In this document: positions 1 to 6,503 of the stretch, in pieces | How the letters are laid out: the number at the start of each line of letters is the position of its first letter | Position numbering within the stretch: the first letter of the stretch is position 1 | Assembly (NCBI GenBank): GCA_039927975.1 | Contig: JBDSTZ010000606.1 | Span: 1-10,417, forward strand | Direction of reading: 5' to 3' | Source of the DNA: JBDSTZ01 sp039927975 | GTDB lineage: Bacteria; Pseudomonadota; Gammaproteobacteria; Burkholderiales; Burkholderiaceae_D | Length of the DNA: 10,417 nucleotides | Program-made: the position numbers and the translations under genes | The notes under the pieces: model-generated | What the model saw: the letters and a program-made list of their open reading frames with translations, nothing else | Told to the model about the DNA's origin: nothing | Database searches by the model: none

Positions 1-492
1 CAGCCGCCCGCCGCCTTGATGGAGGCGCTGCGCGAGGAAGGCTGGATCAAGCCTGGCGCTGCCGCCGAGGAGACCCGCTTCTGGCGCCTGCTGCACGGCG
101 AGGAAGGCCAGCAGCTCGACCTGTTCACCGATTACGAGGAGCAAGTGCTGCGCGACGCCATCCTGCTCGCCGCCAACGGCGCGCTGCCGAGCGAGCCGCC
201 ACGCGTGGCCACCCACCGGGCTCGCCAGCGACTGGGAAATGGCGGCGCCGACCAGCCGCCGCGCGAAGCCGGCCAGCATCCCGAGCGCTCGCTGATCCGC
301 CACCATTTTCCGGCCGACGAACACGCCTGGGCCGACATCGCCAGCGAACTGCGCCTGCTCGAAGCCCAGTTGGCCGCCTCGGTCAGCAAGCAGGAAGCGA
401 TCGACTTGCTGACCGGACTGATGTCGCCGGCCAGCCACCACACGCCGTCGGGCCTGATGGCGACCCGGGTCTTCTCGAAATTGTTCGTCTGA
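1..492 (+). CDS. C-terminal part of an unidentified protein, possibly iron-containing redox enzyme (heme-oxygenase-like) family
   Basis: The frame is open from the first base and ends at a TGA at 490-492, so this is the last 163 residues of a gene whose start lies upstream of the window. The TTG at 16 and ATG at 19 are internal codons with no ribosome binding site, so they are not convincing starts. The visible part has an aromatic/acidic stretch (FWRLLHGEEG, then DLFTDYEEQVLRDAI), a Pro/Arg/Gly-rich low-complexity linker at about residues 63-98, and an amphipathic helical tail ending in HHTPSGLMATRVFSKLFV. The DLFTDYE...VLRDAI stretch and the tail recall the C-terminal ends of proteins annotated as iron-containing redox enzymes, but I recall this only loosely, and the ligand-bearing core would lie outside the window. 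There is no signal peptide or membrane segment in this part. Coding is near certain; the family is a guess. Confidence 0.6.
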   Translation, partial: QPPAALMEALREEGWIKPGAAAEETRFWRLLHGEEGQQLDLFTDYEEQVLRDAILLAANGALPSEPPRVATHRARQRLGNGGADQPPREAGQHPERSLIRHHFPADEHAWADIASELRLLEAQLAASVSKQEAIDLLTGLMSPASHHTPSGLMATRVFSKLFV

Positions 493-509
493 ACGCGCGG
501 CGCGGCCAA

Positions 510-547
510 GCCCGGCCGCCGGCCGCCGCCGCCGGCGCGAACCGGGC
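510..547 (+). terminator. GC-rich stem-loop after the first gene, possible terminator without a T-tract
   Basis: Eighteen bases after the stop at 492 there is a nested inverted repeat. The outer arms are GCCCGG (510-515) and CCGGGC (542-547). The inner arms are CGCCGGC (517-523) and GCCGGCG (531-537), with a 7-nt loop. The inner stem alone has 7 G-C pairs. No run of T follows, so this is not a textbook intrinsic terminator. It could stop transcription with Rho or protect the 3' end of the mRNA. In DNA this GC-rich, short palindromes also arise by chance. Confidence 0.35.
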
Positions 548-639
548 AAGGTGAGAATGTGGGAATGCGGATGAACTAAACGGTCGGCCCGCAAGTCCAA
601 CTGTTTTGGCCCCCCCAAGCCATCCGCGTGCCTTCATCC

Positions 640-3600
640 ATGTCCGACCGCCCTGTTCCCGACCTCACCGCCTCCGACCACCCCGCGTCCGACCTCGCCA
701 CGTCCGACCACTCCACGTCCGACGGCTCCACGTCCGACGGCTCCTCGTCCGGCCGCCCCACGTCCGACCGCTACATCGTGTCCTCGCTGCCGCGCCACGA
801 AACGGCCGAGCTGTACCGGCTCATGGTCGAAGGCATCCACGAGGCCGCCGTTTTCCTGATGGACCCGAACGGCATCATCACTGTGTGGAACAAGGGGGCC
901 GAGGACATGAAGGGCTACACCGCCGAGGAAGCGATCGGCAGTTTTCTCGGCCTCCTCTACACCGAGGAGGACCGCGAGCGCAAACACCCCGAACACAATC
1001 TGGCCATGGCGGCCGAACACGGCTTCTTCAGCGAGGAAACCTGGCGCCGTTGCAAGGACGGCAGCCGGTTCTGGGCCCACATCCTGCTCACCGCCCTGCG
1101 TGGCGACAACAACGAACTGCTGGGCTTTTCCAAGGTCACCGTGGACCTGACCCGGCACAAGCTGCTCGAACAGTGTCAGAACGAAAAAGCCGAAATCGAC
1201 CTCATCATGAAGGCGGCCGAGTCCGGCACCTGGAAGTGGGACGTCGAGGGCGACCAGGTGTGGGTCTCGCCCCACCTGCTGCAGCTGCTCGGCCACGAGG
1301 GCGGGGAGCGCGTGCTCAGCTTTTCCGCCTGGCTCGGCTTCGTCCACCCCGAGGAACGCGCCGCGTTCGCCGCCCACCTCGGCCGCGTGCCGGCGCATCC
1401 GCAGAGCGCGCCGATCGAACTCGAAACCCGCCTGCTGCACCGGGACGGCGACGCCCAGTGGTTCTTCATGCGCGCCAACTGGCACAACGATGACGCCCGG
1501 CTCGACAAGCAGCCGGTGTTCATGGGCGCCTGCGTGGCGATCGACAACCTGAAAAAGGCCGAGGCGGAGCGGATCCGCCTGCTCGACTCGCTGCGCCGCG
1601 AGCGGGCGCGCTTTTCCAACATCCTTGAACAGATGCCGTCCGGCGTGGTGCTGGCCGAGGCGCCGTCGGGCCAGCTCACCTACATCAACCGGGCCGGCGC
1701 CGAAATGCTCGGCCGCGGCATCGACGATATCCTCAGCACCGCCGACTACCGCGATTTCTCCACCGAGGACGCCGAAGGCCGCCCGGTGCCGCTCGAACGC
1801 CTGCCGCTGGCGCGCGTGCTCGGCGGCGAAACCTCGCCCCTGATCGACGAGCTCGGCTATCGTCGTCCGGACGGCGCCCTGACCCATTTCACGATCACCG
1901 CCGCCGCCATCGACGACGGCGGCGATCGCCCCGTGGCGGTGGCGGTGATGCACGACGTCACCAGCTTGAAGCGGGCGCAGCTGCAAGCGGCGACCGAGAA
2001 GGAACGCGCCCAGGTGACGCTGGCGGCGATCACCGACGGCGTCGTCACGGTCGACGGCGACGGCACCGTCCACACCATGAACCCGGCCGCCGAGCGGCTG
2101 GCCGGCACCAGTCTGGCCGACGCCCGCGGACGGCGGTTCGACGCCGTGCTGCACTTCGAAGACGCCGCCAGCGCCGCGCGCATCGGCCAGGCCATCGCGC
2201 GCTGCGTGGCCGAGCGGCGCGTGATCACCAACCTGCCCTACGCCACCCTGGTCGGCGGCGGCCAGCGCTACGCGGTGGAAAACGCGGTCGCGCCGATCGT
2301 CCTGCCGACGGGCGAGCTGATCGGCGTGGTGCTGGTGTTCCACGACGTCACCGAATCGAAGCGCCTGTTGCGCCGGCTCGGCTTCGAGGCCAGCCACGAC
2401 GCGCTCACCGGGCTGATCAACCGGCGCGAGTTCGAGGCGCGCCTGCAACGGGCGATCGAGCGCGCCCGCCACGCCGACGCCGACAGTTCGGCCCTGCTGT
2501 ACATGGACCTCGACCAGTTCAAGGTGGTCAACGACACCTGCGGCCACCCGGCCGGCGACGACCTGCTTGGCCAGCTGGCGCGCCTGTACGCCGAGCACGT
2601 GCGCGAGCGCGACACGCTGGCGCGCATCGGCGGCGACGAGTTCGCCATGATCATCGAGCATTGCGGCGTCGAGGAGGCGCTGGCGGTGGCCAACAAGATT
2701 CTCGACACCACGCGCGGCTTTCGCTACAGCTGCAAGGGCCGCGTGTTCCAGCTCGGCGTCTCGATCGGCGTGTCGCCGGTCGACCAGACCACGGCCAGCG
2801 TCGAGGATGCCATGCGGCGCGCCGACCACGCCTGCTACATCGCCAAGGAGCGCGGGCGCAACCGCGTCTACGTCCACTACAAGGACGACTCCGACGTGGC
2901 CCGGCGGCGCAGCGACATGCACTGGGTCACCCGGCTCTCGCACGCCTTCCAGCACGAGCAACTGCAACTGTACTGCCAGCCGATCGTCGCGCTGTCCGAC
3001 GACACCCCGCAGCTGCACTACGAAATCCTGCTGCGCCTCAAAGACGGGCGCGGCGCGCCGATCGCCCCCGGCAGCTTCATGGCGGCGGCCGAACGCTACG
3101 ACGTCATCCTCAAGATCGACCGCTCGGTGCTGACCCGCACGCTGGACTGGCTGGCCGCCAATCCCGAGCACATGCACGGGCTCGAGATGTGCAGCATCAA
3201 CCTGTCGCGCCGCTCGCTGGCCGACCCCAGCTTCCACAAGTTCGCCGCCGATCTGATCGACAACTCGCCGGTGCCGGCCTCCAAGCTGTGCTTTGAAATC
3301 ACCGAGCACGGCGCCATCGCCGACATGCAAAAGACCATCGCCTTCATCGAGGCGCTGTCGGCGCGCGGCTGCCGCTTCTCGCTCGACGATTTCGGCACCG
3401 GCATGACGTCGTTTTCCTACCTCAAGCAGTTGCCGGTCGACTTCATCAAGATCGACGGTTCCTTCATCCAGTCGATGTCGTCCAGCCAGGTCGACTATGA
3501 AATGGTGCGCTTCACCAACGACATCAGCCACATGATGGGCCGCAAGACGATCGCCGAGTACGTCAGCGACCCGGACATTCTCGACAAGCTGCGCCGCATC

Positions 3601-3657
3601 GGGGTCGACTTCGCCCAGGGTTACTGGGTCGGCAAGCCGCGCCCGCTGGCCGCGTGA
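640..3657 (+). CDS. PAS-PAS-PAS-PAS-GGDEF-EAL cyclic-di-GMP signalling protein
   Basis: This 1005-aa protein is predicted to make and/or degrade cyclic-di-GMP under control of PAS sensors. Numbering is from the ATG at 640. A repetitive Ser/Asp tail (residues 3-42) precedes PAS-like regions at about 57-173, 190-305, 323-447 and 453-577. The GGDEF domain (about 578-740) has intact GGDEF at 664-668 and an RxxD inhibitory site (R655-D658) exactly five residues before it, so active, product-inhibited cyclase activity is expected. The EAL domain (about 763-1003) reads EIL at 795-797, with N854, E886, DDFG (916-919), K937, E973 and QGYW (993-996) present, so phosphodiesterase activity is plausible too. 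There is no membrane segment or signal peptide, so it should be cytoplasmic. An in-frame GTG at 628 would add four residues; neither start has a clear Shine-Dalgarno sequence and I prefer the ATG. It is transcribed alone. The PAS ligands cannot be told from the sequence. Confidence 0.95.
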   Translation: MSDRPVPDLTASDHPASDLATSDHSTSDGSTSDGSSSGRPTSDRYIVSSLPRHETAELYRLMVEGIHEAAVFLMDPNGIITVWNKGAEDMKGYTAEEAIGSFLGLLYTEEDRERKHPEHNLAMAAEHGFFSEETWRRCKDGSRFWAHILLTALRGDNNELLGFSKVTVDLTRHKLLEQCQNEKAEIDLIMKAAESGTWKWDVEGDQVWVSPHLLQLLGHEGGERVLSFSAWLGFVHPEERAAFAAHLGRVPAHPQSAPIELETRLLHRDGDAQWFFMRANWHNDDARLDKQPVFMGACVAIDNLKKAEAERIRLLDSLRRERARFSNILEQMPSGVVLAEAPSGQLTYINRAGAEMLGRGIDDILSTADYRDFSTEDAEGRPVPLERLPLARVLGGETSPLIDELGYRRPDGALTHFTITAAAIDDGGDRPVAVAVMHDVTSLKRAQLQAATEKERAQVTLAAITDGVVTVDGDGTVHTMNPAAERLAGTSLADARGRRFDAVLHFEDAASAARIGQAIARCVAERRVITNLPYATLVGGGQRYAVENAVAPIVLPTGELIGVVLVFHDVTESKRLLRRLGFEASHDALTGLINRREFEARLQRAIERARHADADSSALLYMDLDQFKVVNDTCGHPAGDDLLGQLARLYAEHVRERDTLARIGGDEFAMIIEHCGVEEALAVANKILDTTRGFRYSCKGRVFQLGVSIGVSPVDQTTASVEDAMRRADHACYIAKERGRNRVYVHYKDDSDVARRRSDMHWVTRLSHAFQHEQLQLYCQPIVALSDDTPQLHYEILLRLKDGRGAPIAPGSFMAAAERYDVILKIDRSVLTRTLDWLAANPEHMHGLEMCSINLSRRSLADPSFHKFAADLIDNSPVPASKLCFEITEHGAIADMQKTIAFIEALSARGCRFSLDDFGTGMTSFSYLKQLPVDFIKIDGSFIQSMSSSQVDYEMVRFTNDISHMMGRKTIAEYVSDPDILDKLRRIGVDFAQGYWVGKPRPLAA
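646..765 (+). repeat. 15-bp in-frame tandem repeat, about 8 units, inside the c-di-GMP gene
   Basis: Eight consecutive 15-base units start at 646, 661, 676, 691, 706, 721, 736 and 751. The first (646-660) is the most diverged. The consensus is close to GAC-NNC-NCC-ACG-TCC, and units at 706, 721 and 736 differ at only a few bases. Because 15 is a multiple of three, each unit encodes five residues of the form D-x-x-T/A-S, giving a Ser/Asp/Thr-rich disordered N-terminus ahead of the first PAS domain. Gain or loss of a unit would change tail length by five residues without a frameshift. Confidence 0.85.
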
Positions 3658-4031
3658 AGCGGACCGCCGCAGCGCGAATGGGGCTTGCCCCGGCGCCGTC
3701 GCGGACGGGCGATGCGCCACGCCGGAGACGCTAGGCTCGCGTGCCAAATCGAACCGGAGCGCAGACCGTTTGTACGCTGGCGCGGTCCGGTCGCCTTCGC
3801 TCGACGCAACGACGCGGCCATGTCGCCAAGGTGCCTGAGCGTACTTCGCGGCGCGCGCCGGCATGGGCTACCGCGCCATTGTGGTGCGGCTCCGAGGTGA
3901 ACTTGCGCTAGAGCATGAAAGGCGCGATTGACGCCCAGGCGTGGCGAATAAATTGACGGCGTTGGTATATATTTGTGTCAGGGAAGCCGGCTTCGCGACG
4001 GCCGCCCCTTCACCCAGCCGAGGTATTTGCG
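3658..4031. other. 374-bp intergenic region without a supported gene
   Basis: No frame here looks like protein: the open frames present give Arg/Pro-rich shadow-type translations with no ribosome binding site. Just after the c-di-GMP gene there is a small GGGG-CTTG-CCCC hairpin (3680-3691) with no T-run, too weak to call a terminator. A 9-bp inverted pair, CGCCACGCC (3714-3722) and GGCGTGGCG (3939-3947), is separated by 216 bases and may be chance. The last 90 bases turn AT-richer and include two copies of ATTGACG (3927-3933 and 3952-3958), 25 bp apart, and the TATATATT stretch described as a promoter. The gap is unusually long compared with its neighbours. Confidence 0.6.
3963..3973 (+). promoter_or_regulatory. 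Possible extended -10 promoter of the small membrane protein gene
   Basis: The string TGGTATATATT lies in the most AT-rich patch of the intergenic region. It can be read as TGn followed by TATATA (3966-3971), or as a -10 of TATATT (3968-3973, five of six matches to TATAAT). No -35 sits at 16-18 bp; the TTGACG at 3953-3958 is too close for either reading. Transcription would start near 3978-3980, leaving a leader of about 52-54 nt before the ATG at 4032. Confidence 0.35.
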
Positions 4032-4397
4032 ATGACCCAGCCGCCGTCCCCACCGCCAACCGACGACACCGCAGCGCCTGAACTGCCGTTTCGCACCCTG
4101 CTGTACCGCTTCATGTTCTTCGACTGGCTGTTTCGCGACATGCAGGACGCACGCAACCTGTTCGAGCGCCACGCCGTCTGGCAGCACAACCGCCGCATGT
4201 GCCGCTACCTGCCCACCTATCTGCGGCGCTGGTCGGTGCTGACAGTGTTTGACTTCGGCCTCGGCCTGCTGTTCGAGCGCGCGCTGCAGGCCGGCGTGCT
4301 GTCGGCCTGGTTCTTCACCTGGTCGTGCGTGAGCTTCACCGGCATGGCCGTCATTTCGGTGGCCTGGCTGTTCCTCTCGCACGTCGAACTGTCCTGA
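4032..4397 (+). CDS. Small two-helix inner-membrane protein of unknown function
   Basis: I do not recognise this 121-aa protein. The ATG at 4032 is chosen because GAGG (4020-4023) sits 8 nt upstream; a GTG at 3975 in the same frame has no such site and overlaps the likely transcription start. The N-terminus is Pro/Thr/Asp-rich (1-18), followed by an aromatic, basic amphipathic region (20-66, including YRFMFFDWLFRDMQDARNLF and several Arg) and two probable membrane helices at about 68-88 and 92-116. The first helix carries a charged Glu-Arg pair (82-83). The basic region before helix 1 suggests it stays cytoplasmic, with both ends inside. It ends 49 bp from the convergent cytochrome b561 gene and appears to be transcribed alone. 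Nothing in the sequence indicates its role. Confidence 0.8.
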   Translation: MTQPPSPPPTDDTAAPELPFRTLLYRFMFFDWLFRDMQDARNLFERHAVWQHNRRMCRYLPTYLRRWSVLTVFDFGLGLLFERALQAGVLSAWFFTWSCVSFTGMAVISVAWLFLSHVELS

Positions 4398-4406
4398 ACG
4401 CTGCCC

Positions 4407-4441
4407 CCGGCGCCGATGCGCCTTGCGCGCGGCGGCGCCGG
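4407..4441. terminator. Possible bidirectional hairpin between convergent genes
   Basis: In the 49-bp space between the convergent stops at 4397 and 4447 there is an 8-bp perfect inverted repeat: CCGGCGCC (4407-4414) and GGCGCCGG (4434-4441). The 19-nt loop contains a smaller GCGC/GCGC hairpin. Its position is where a shared terminator is expected. There is no T-tract on either strand, so its strength as an intrinsic terminator is doubtful. Confidence 0.35.
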
Positions 4442-4446
4442 CCCGT

Positions 4447-4992
4447 CTAGTGGCGCCGGGTCGGCAACATCCTGCGCAAGGTATCGTCGTGCAACAGGTA
4501 ATGGTGGTACAGCGCCGCCGCCGCATGCAGACCGATCAGCACGTAGCCGATCGTCGCGCCGGTTTCGTGGACCTCTTCGAGGGTCTCGGCGAGCGCGTGG
4601 TTTTCCGCTATCAGCGGCGCCAGTTGCCAGCCAAAAAACGGAATGTCCTTGCCATCCGCACTGAGCAGCAGCCAGCCGAGCAGCGGCATGGCCAGCATGA
4701 ATCCATACAGCGCCACCTTCATCGCCGTGGCCGCCATCTCTTGCAATTGGGGCGGCGCCGGTGAAATGGCCGGCGTCGCTCCGCGCAGCACCAGCCGCAA
4801 CAGCGCCAGCACCAGCACCGACAGGCCGAGCATGTAGTGCCAGGTCTTCATCGCTTCCCGCGCCGCGCTGCCTTTCGGGAAGACGCCGCGCAGTTCCATG
4901 CTGGCGAAAACCGCCGCCAGCAGCAGTAACATCAGCCAGTGCAGGCTGATGGCCAACGATCCGTAGCGCGCCGTACTGTTTCGCCATCCCAT
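4447..4992 (-). CDS. Cytochrome b561 (four-helix diheme membrane protein, CybB/YodB type)
   Basis: This 181-aa protein matches the bacterial cytochrome b561 family in length (E. coli CybB is about 176 aa) and architecture. Four membrane helices lie at about 13-33, 50-70, 92-112 and 146-166. The candidate axial haem ligands are H18 (SLHW), H52 (TWHYMLG), H142 (EVHE) and H156 (GLHAAAALYHHY), spaced as in CybB, where one pair of ligands lies in helices 1 and 2 and the other at the start of and within helix 4. Such proteins sit in the inner membrane and pass electrons between quinones and partners; E. coli CybB oxidises superoxide to reduce ubiquinone. The substrate here is unknown. The ATG at 4992 has GGGAG (4999-5003 on the opposite strand) 6 nt upstream. 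The gene is monocistronic, convergent with the small membrane protein gene, and preceded by an FNR-type promoter. Confidence 0.93.
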   Translation of the reverse strand: MGWRNSTARYGSLAISLHWLMLLLLAAVFASMELRGVFPKGSAAREAMKTWHYMLGLSVLVLALLRLVLRGATPAISPAPPQLQEMAATAMKVALYGFMLAMPLLGWLLLSADGKDIPFFGWQLAPLIAENHALAETLEEVHETGATIGYVLIGLHAAAALYHHYLLHDDTLRRMLPTRRH

Positions 4993-5093
4993 TTTTTGCT
5001 CCCGATATCGCGCCCCGCTGCGCGCGCCGCCGCGTGCGTGTGCGACGCGGCCGGAGCACCGCTGCTGTCACCCGACGGTCGCTCCCATGGCCC

Positions 5094-5099
5094 AGTATC
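5094..5099 (-). promoter_or_regulatory. Predicted -10 of the cytochrome b561 promoter
   Basis: Read on the minus strand the hexamer is GATACT (four of six matches to TATAAT). By itself it is weak. It gains weight because, taken as positions -12 to -7, it puts +1 at 5087, and the FNR-type box centre then falls at exactly -41.5, the standard class II activator position. The 5' leader would be about 95 nt. Confidence 0.45.
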
Positions 5100-5121
5100 G
5101 TGAAAAATACAGCGAAAATCG

Positions 5122-5135
5122 TTGATGCAGGTCAA
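5122..5135 (-). promoter_or_regulatory. FNR/Anr/Dnr-type binding site upstream of cytochrome b561
   Basis: The 14-bp dyad reads TTGAC-CTGC-ATCAA on the minus strand (TTGAT-GCAG-GTCAA on the plus strand). It matches the FNR-family consensus TTGAT-N4-ATCAA at nine of ten defined bases. Its centre (5128.5) is about 136 bp before the cytochrome b561 start codon. It lies between the end of the 5163-6368 gene and the cytochrome, in sequence richer in A/T than its surroundings. An oxygen- or nitric-oxide-responsive CRP/FNR regulator is the likely binder; that regulator is not in this window. Confidence 0.6.
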
Positions 5136-5140
5136 AATAG

Positions 5141-5158
5141 AAAAAACCGGTATCCGGC
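5141..5158 (-). terminator. Short intrinsic terminator after the acidic protein gene
   Basis: On the minus strand, directly after the TGA at 5165-5163, the order is GCCGG, loop ATA, CCGG, then six T (5146-5141). The stem is four G-C pairs plus a possible G-U, with a 3-nt loop. This is short for a terminator, but the placement and the T-run are right. Transcription ending here would separate the acidic protein gene from the cytochrome promoter immediately downstream. Confidence 0.42.
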
Positions 5159-5162
5159 AGCC

Positions 5163-6368
5163 TCAGTCGCGGCGGAACGGCTGGGTGTCCTGCGGCACGC
5201 CGTCGCGGTCGAAGCGGCGCGCCACCAACAGCTGCGCGATGCCGATCGTCTCGAGCGCATCGCAGATGTCGTCGACTTCCACCTCCAGCTCGGCCATCAT
5301 GTCGAACGGCTTGTCCGACGACACCAGCAAGGCGTCGTCGGCGTCGCGGTACACATTGACCCGCAGCACCAGCTCGTCGTCGATATCGGCCGCGCCGACC
5401 ACCGCGCGCACCGTGTCCGGCCCCAGCGCATGGCTGGCCAGCGCGTGGTTGATGTCGGCCATAATGGCCAGCATCGCACCCTCGGACATGGCTTGCTCCT
5501 TGGCGCCGAAGAACAGGTCCTGGTAGAGGAAGTTGACTTCGAGCCGGTCCGGCTCAGCGGCCAGGCAGCGCCGCACCAGCGGGTTGGCCTTCGCGGTCCA
5601 CAGCCGGAAGCGCTCCAGGCGCGCGGCGAACCAGGCGTCGGCGGCATCCTCGTCGATCGGCGCGACGTAAAAGGGATCGTCGGCGCGCTTGTACGAAAAG
5701 CCGAGCAGGAAGCGCAGTTCGACGGCGCCCTCTGCCGCGTCGAAGCCGCTCTCGGCCCAGCCGCTGATGCTGCGCTCAAGCGCCGGCGTGGCTACCACTT
5801 TTTTCTCGCCCACGCTGGCGGCGGCTTCGCGCGCCATCTCGTTGACATGGCTGTAGCTGATGCTGTCGATCTCGTCGAGATCATAGGCGTGGCTGATCAG
5901 CACCACCTTGGCCTGCGGACTTTCCAGCCCGGCACCCACCAGGCTGGCGCGCAGATCGGCGAAGGCGGCGTCGTCCTGGAAGGTCTCGTCGCGCCGCAAG
6001 CCGCCCACGCTGTGGACGAACATCGGCAGCAGGAAGGCGTCGACCTCCATCGCCGGCATGCCCTCGCGCCGCAGCATGACGGTGGCGGCCGCCTCCTCGA
6101 CCGTCACGCGCAGCAGGCGATAAGCGTCGATGTCGGCGTATTTGGCGCGCTCGATGGCGCCGTACAGCAGCTCGTCGTTCTTCTTGCGCAGGGCGTTGCG
6201 CACCAGCTTGCCCAGCTCGATGTTCAGGGCGGCCAGCGCGGCGGCGTCGGCGTCCTCCTGTTCGGCGATGGTCAAGGCCAGCTCGGCCAGCGCCTGGGCC
6301 TGGCGCTCCTCGTCTTCGTCGGGAGTGGTGCGCGTTTTGCGCGGTACGGGTCGCTTATTCTTGGGCAT
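5163..6368 (-). CDS. Acidic cytosolic protein of unknown function (possibly DUF2863-like)
   Basis: The product is 401 aa from the ATG at 6368. A TTG at 6392 would add eight residues but coincides with the predicted transcription start, so the ATG is preferred; neither has a strong Shine-Dalgarno sequence. The first 16 residues are basic (MPKNKRPVPRKTRTTP). Then come a Glu/Ala-rich helix (17-60), a mixed alpha/beta body with hydrophobic strands (AFLLPMFVHSVGG 111-123; AKVVLISHAYDLDEID 153-168; ELRFLLGF 217-224) and an acidic C-terminal region (DDELVLRVNVYRDADD 330-345; ELEVEVDDICDALE 360-373). No membrane segment, signal peptide or catalytic motif is visible. The order of strands and the YDLDEID stretch loosely resemble the Burkholderiales DUF2863 family; I hold that weakly. 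It lies 135 bp downstream of the histidine kinase on the same strand, with its own probable promoter. Confidence 0.82.
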   Translation of the reverse strand: MPKNKRPVPRKTRTTPDEDEERQAQALAELALTIAEQEDADAAALAALNIELGKLVRNALRKKNDELLYGAIERAKYADIDAYRLLRVTVEEAAATVMLRREGMPAMEVDAFLLPMFVHSVGGLRRDETFQDDAAFADLRASLVGAGLESPQAKVVLISHAYDLDEIDSISYSHVNEMAREAAASVGEKKVVATPALERSISGWAESGFDAAEGAVELRFLLGFSYKRADDPFYVAPIDEDAADAWFAARLERFRLWTAKANPLVRRCLAAEPDRLEVNFLYQDLFFGAKEQAMSEGAMLAIMADINHALASHALGPDTVRAVVGAADIDDELVLRVNVYRDADDALLVSSDKPFDMMAELEVEVDDICDALETIGIAQLLVARRFDRDGVPQDTQPFRRD

Positions 6369-6398
6369 GGCGGATCGCTGGTAGCAGTTCAAGACCGC

Positions 6399-6407
6399 AT
6401 GGTAGCA
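6399..6407 (-). promoter_or_regulatory. Possible extended -10 promoter of the acidic protein gene
   Basis: The minus strand reads TGC-TACCAT, a TGn extension followed by a hexamer with four of six matches to TATAAT (hexamer at 6399-6404). Transcription would begin near 6392, leaving a leader of about 24 nt before the ATG at 6368. No good -35 is present at 17 bp. Confidence 0.35.
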
Positions 6408-6503
6408 AATCCGCCACGCGCCAGGTGCGAATTGGCGGCGGGGCTGAATGGCGGCCTCGCTACTGCCCGCGGTTCCCGCCCTCGACGGGTGGCCTCGGCG
6501 CGC

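Noticed and set aside
576..602. Possible FliA (sigma-28) promoter, CTAAACGG...GTCCAACT, ahead of the c-di-GMP gene
   Set aside because: About five of eight matches in the -35 and three of eight in the -10 are too few to support a flagellar sigma-factor promoter.
628..639. GTG at 628 as the start of the c-di-GMP protein
   Set aside because: It has no better ribosome binding site than the ATG twelve bases downstream, and ATG is the stronger codon. The choice remains uncertain by four residues.
646..765. CRISPR-like interpretation of the short tandem repeat
   Set aside because: The units are contiguous 15-mers with no spacers and lie within a coding frame.
634..3864. A 1076-codon minus-strand frame opposite the c-di-GMP gene
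   Set aside because: This is the same shadow effect: the translation has no recognisable motif, while the plus strand carries GGDEF, the I-site and EAL residues in order.
3915..3956. Thirteen-codon open frame (MKGAIDAQAWRIN) as a leader peptide
   Set aside because: It lies upstream of the likely transcription start of the next gene, has no good ribosome binding site, and shows no attenuator-like run of one amino acid.
3953..3973. TTGACG (3953-3958) paired with TATATT (3968-3973) as a sigma-70 promoter
   Set aside because: The spacer is only 9 bp, far short of 16-18. The -10 patch was kept only as a possible extended -10 element.
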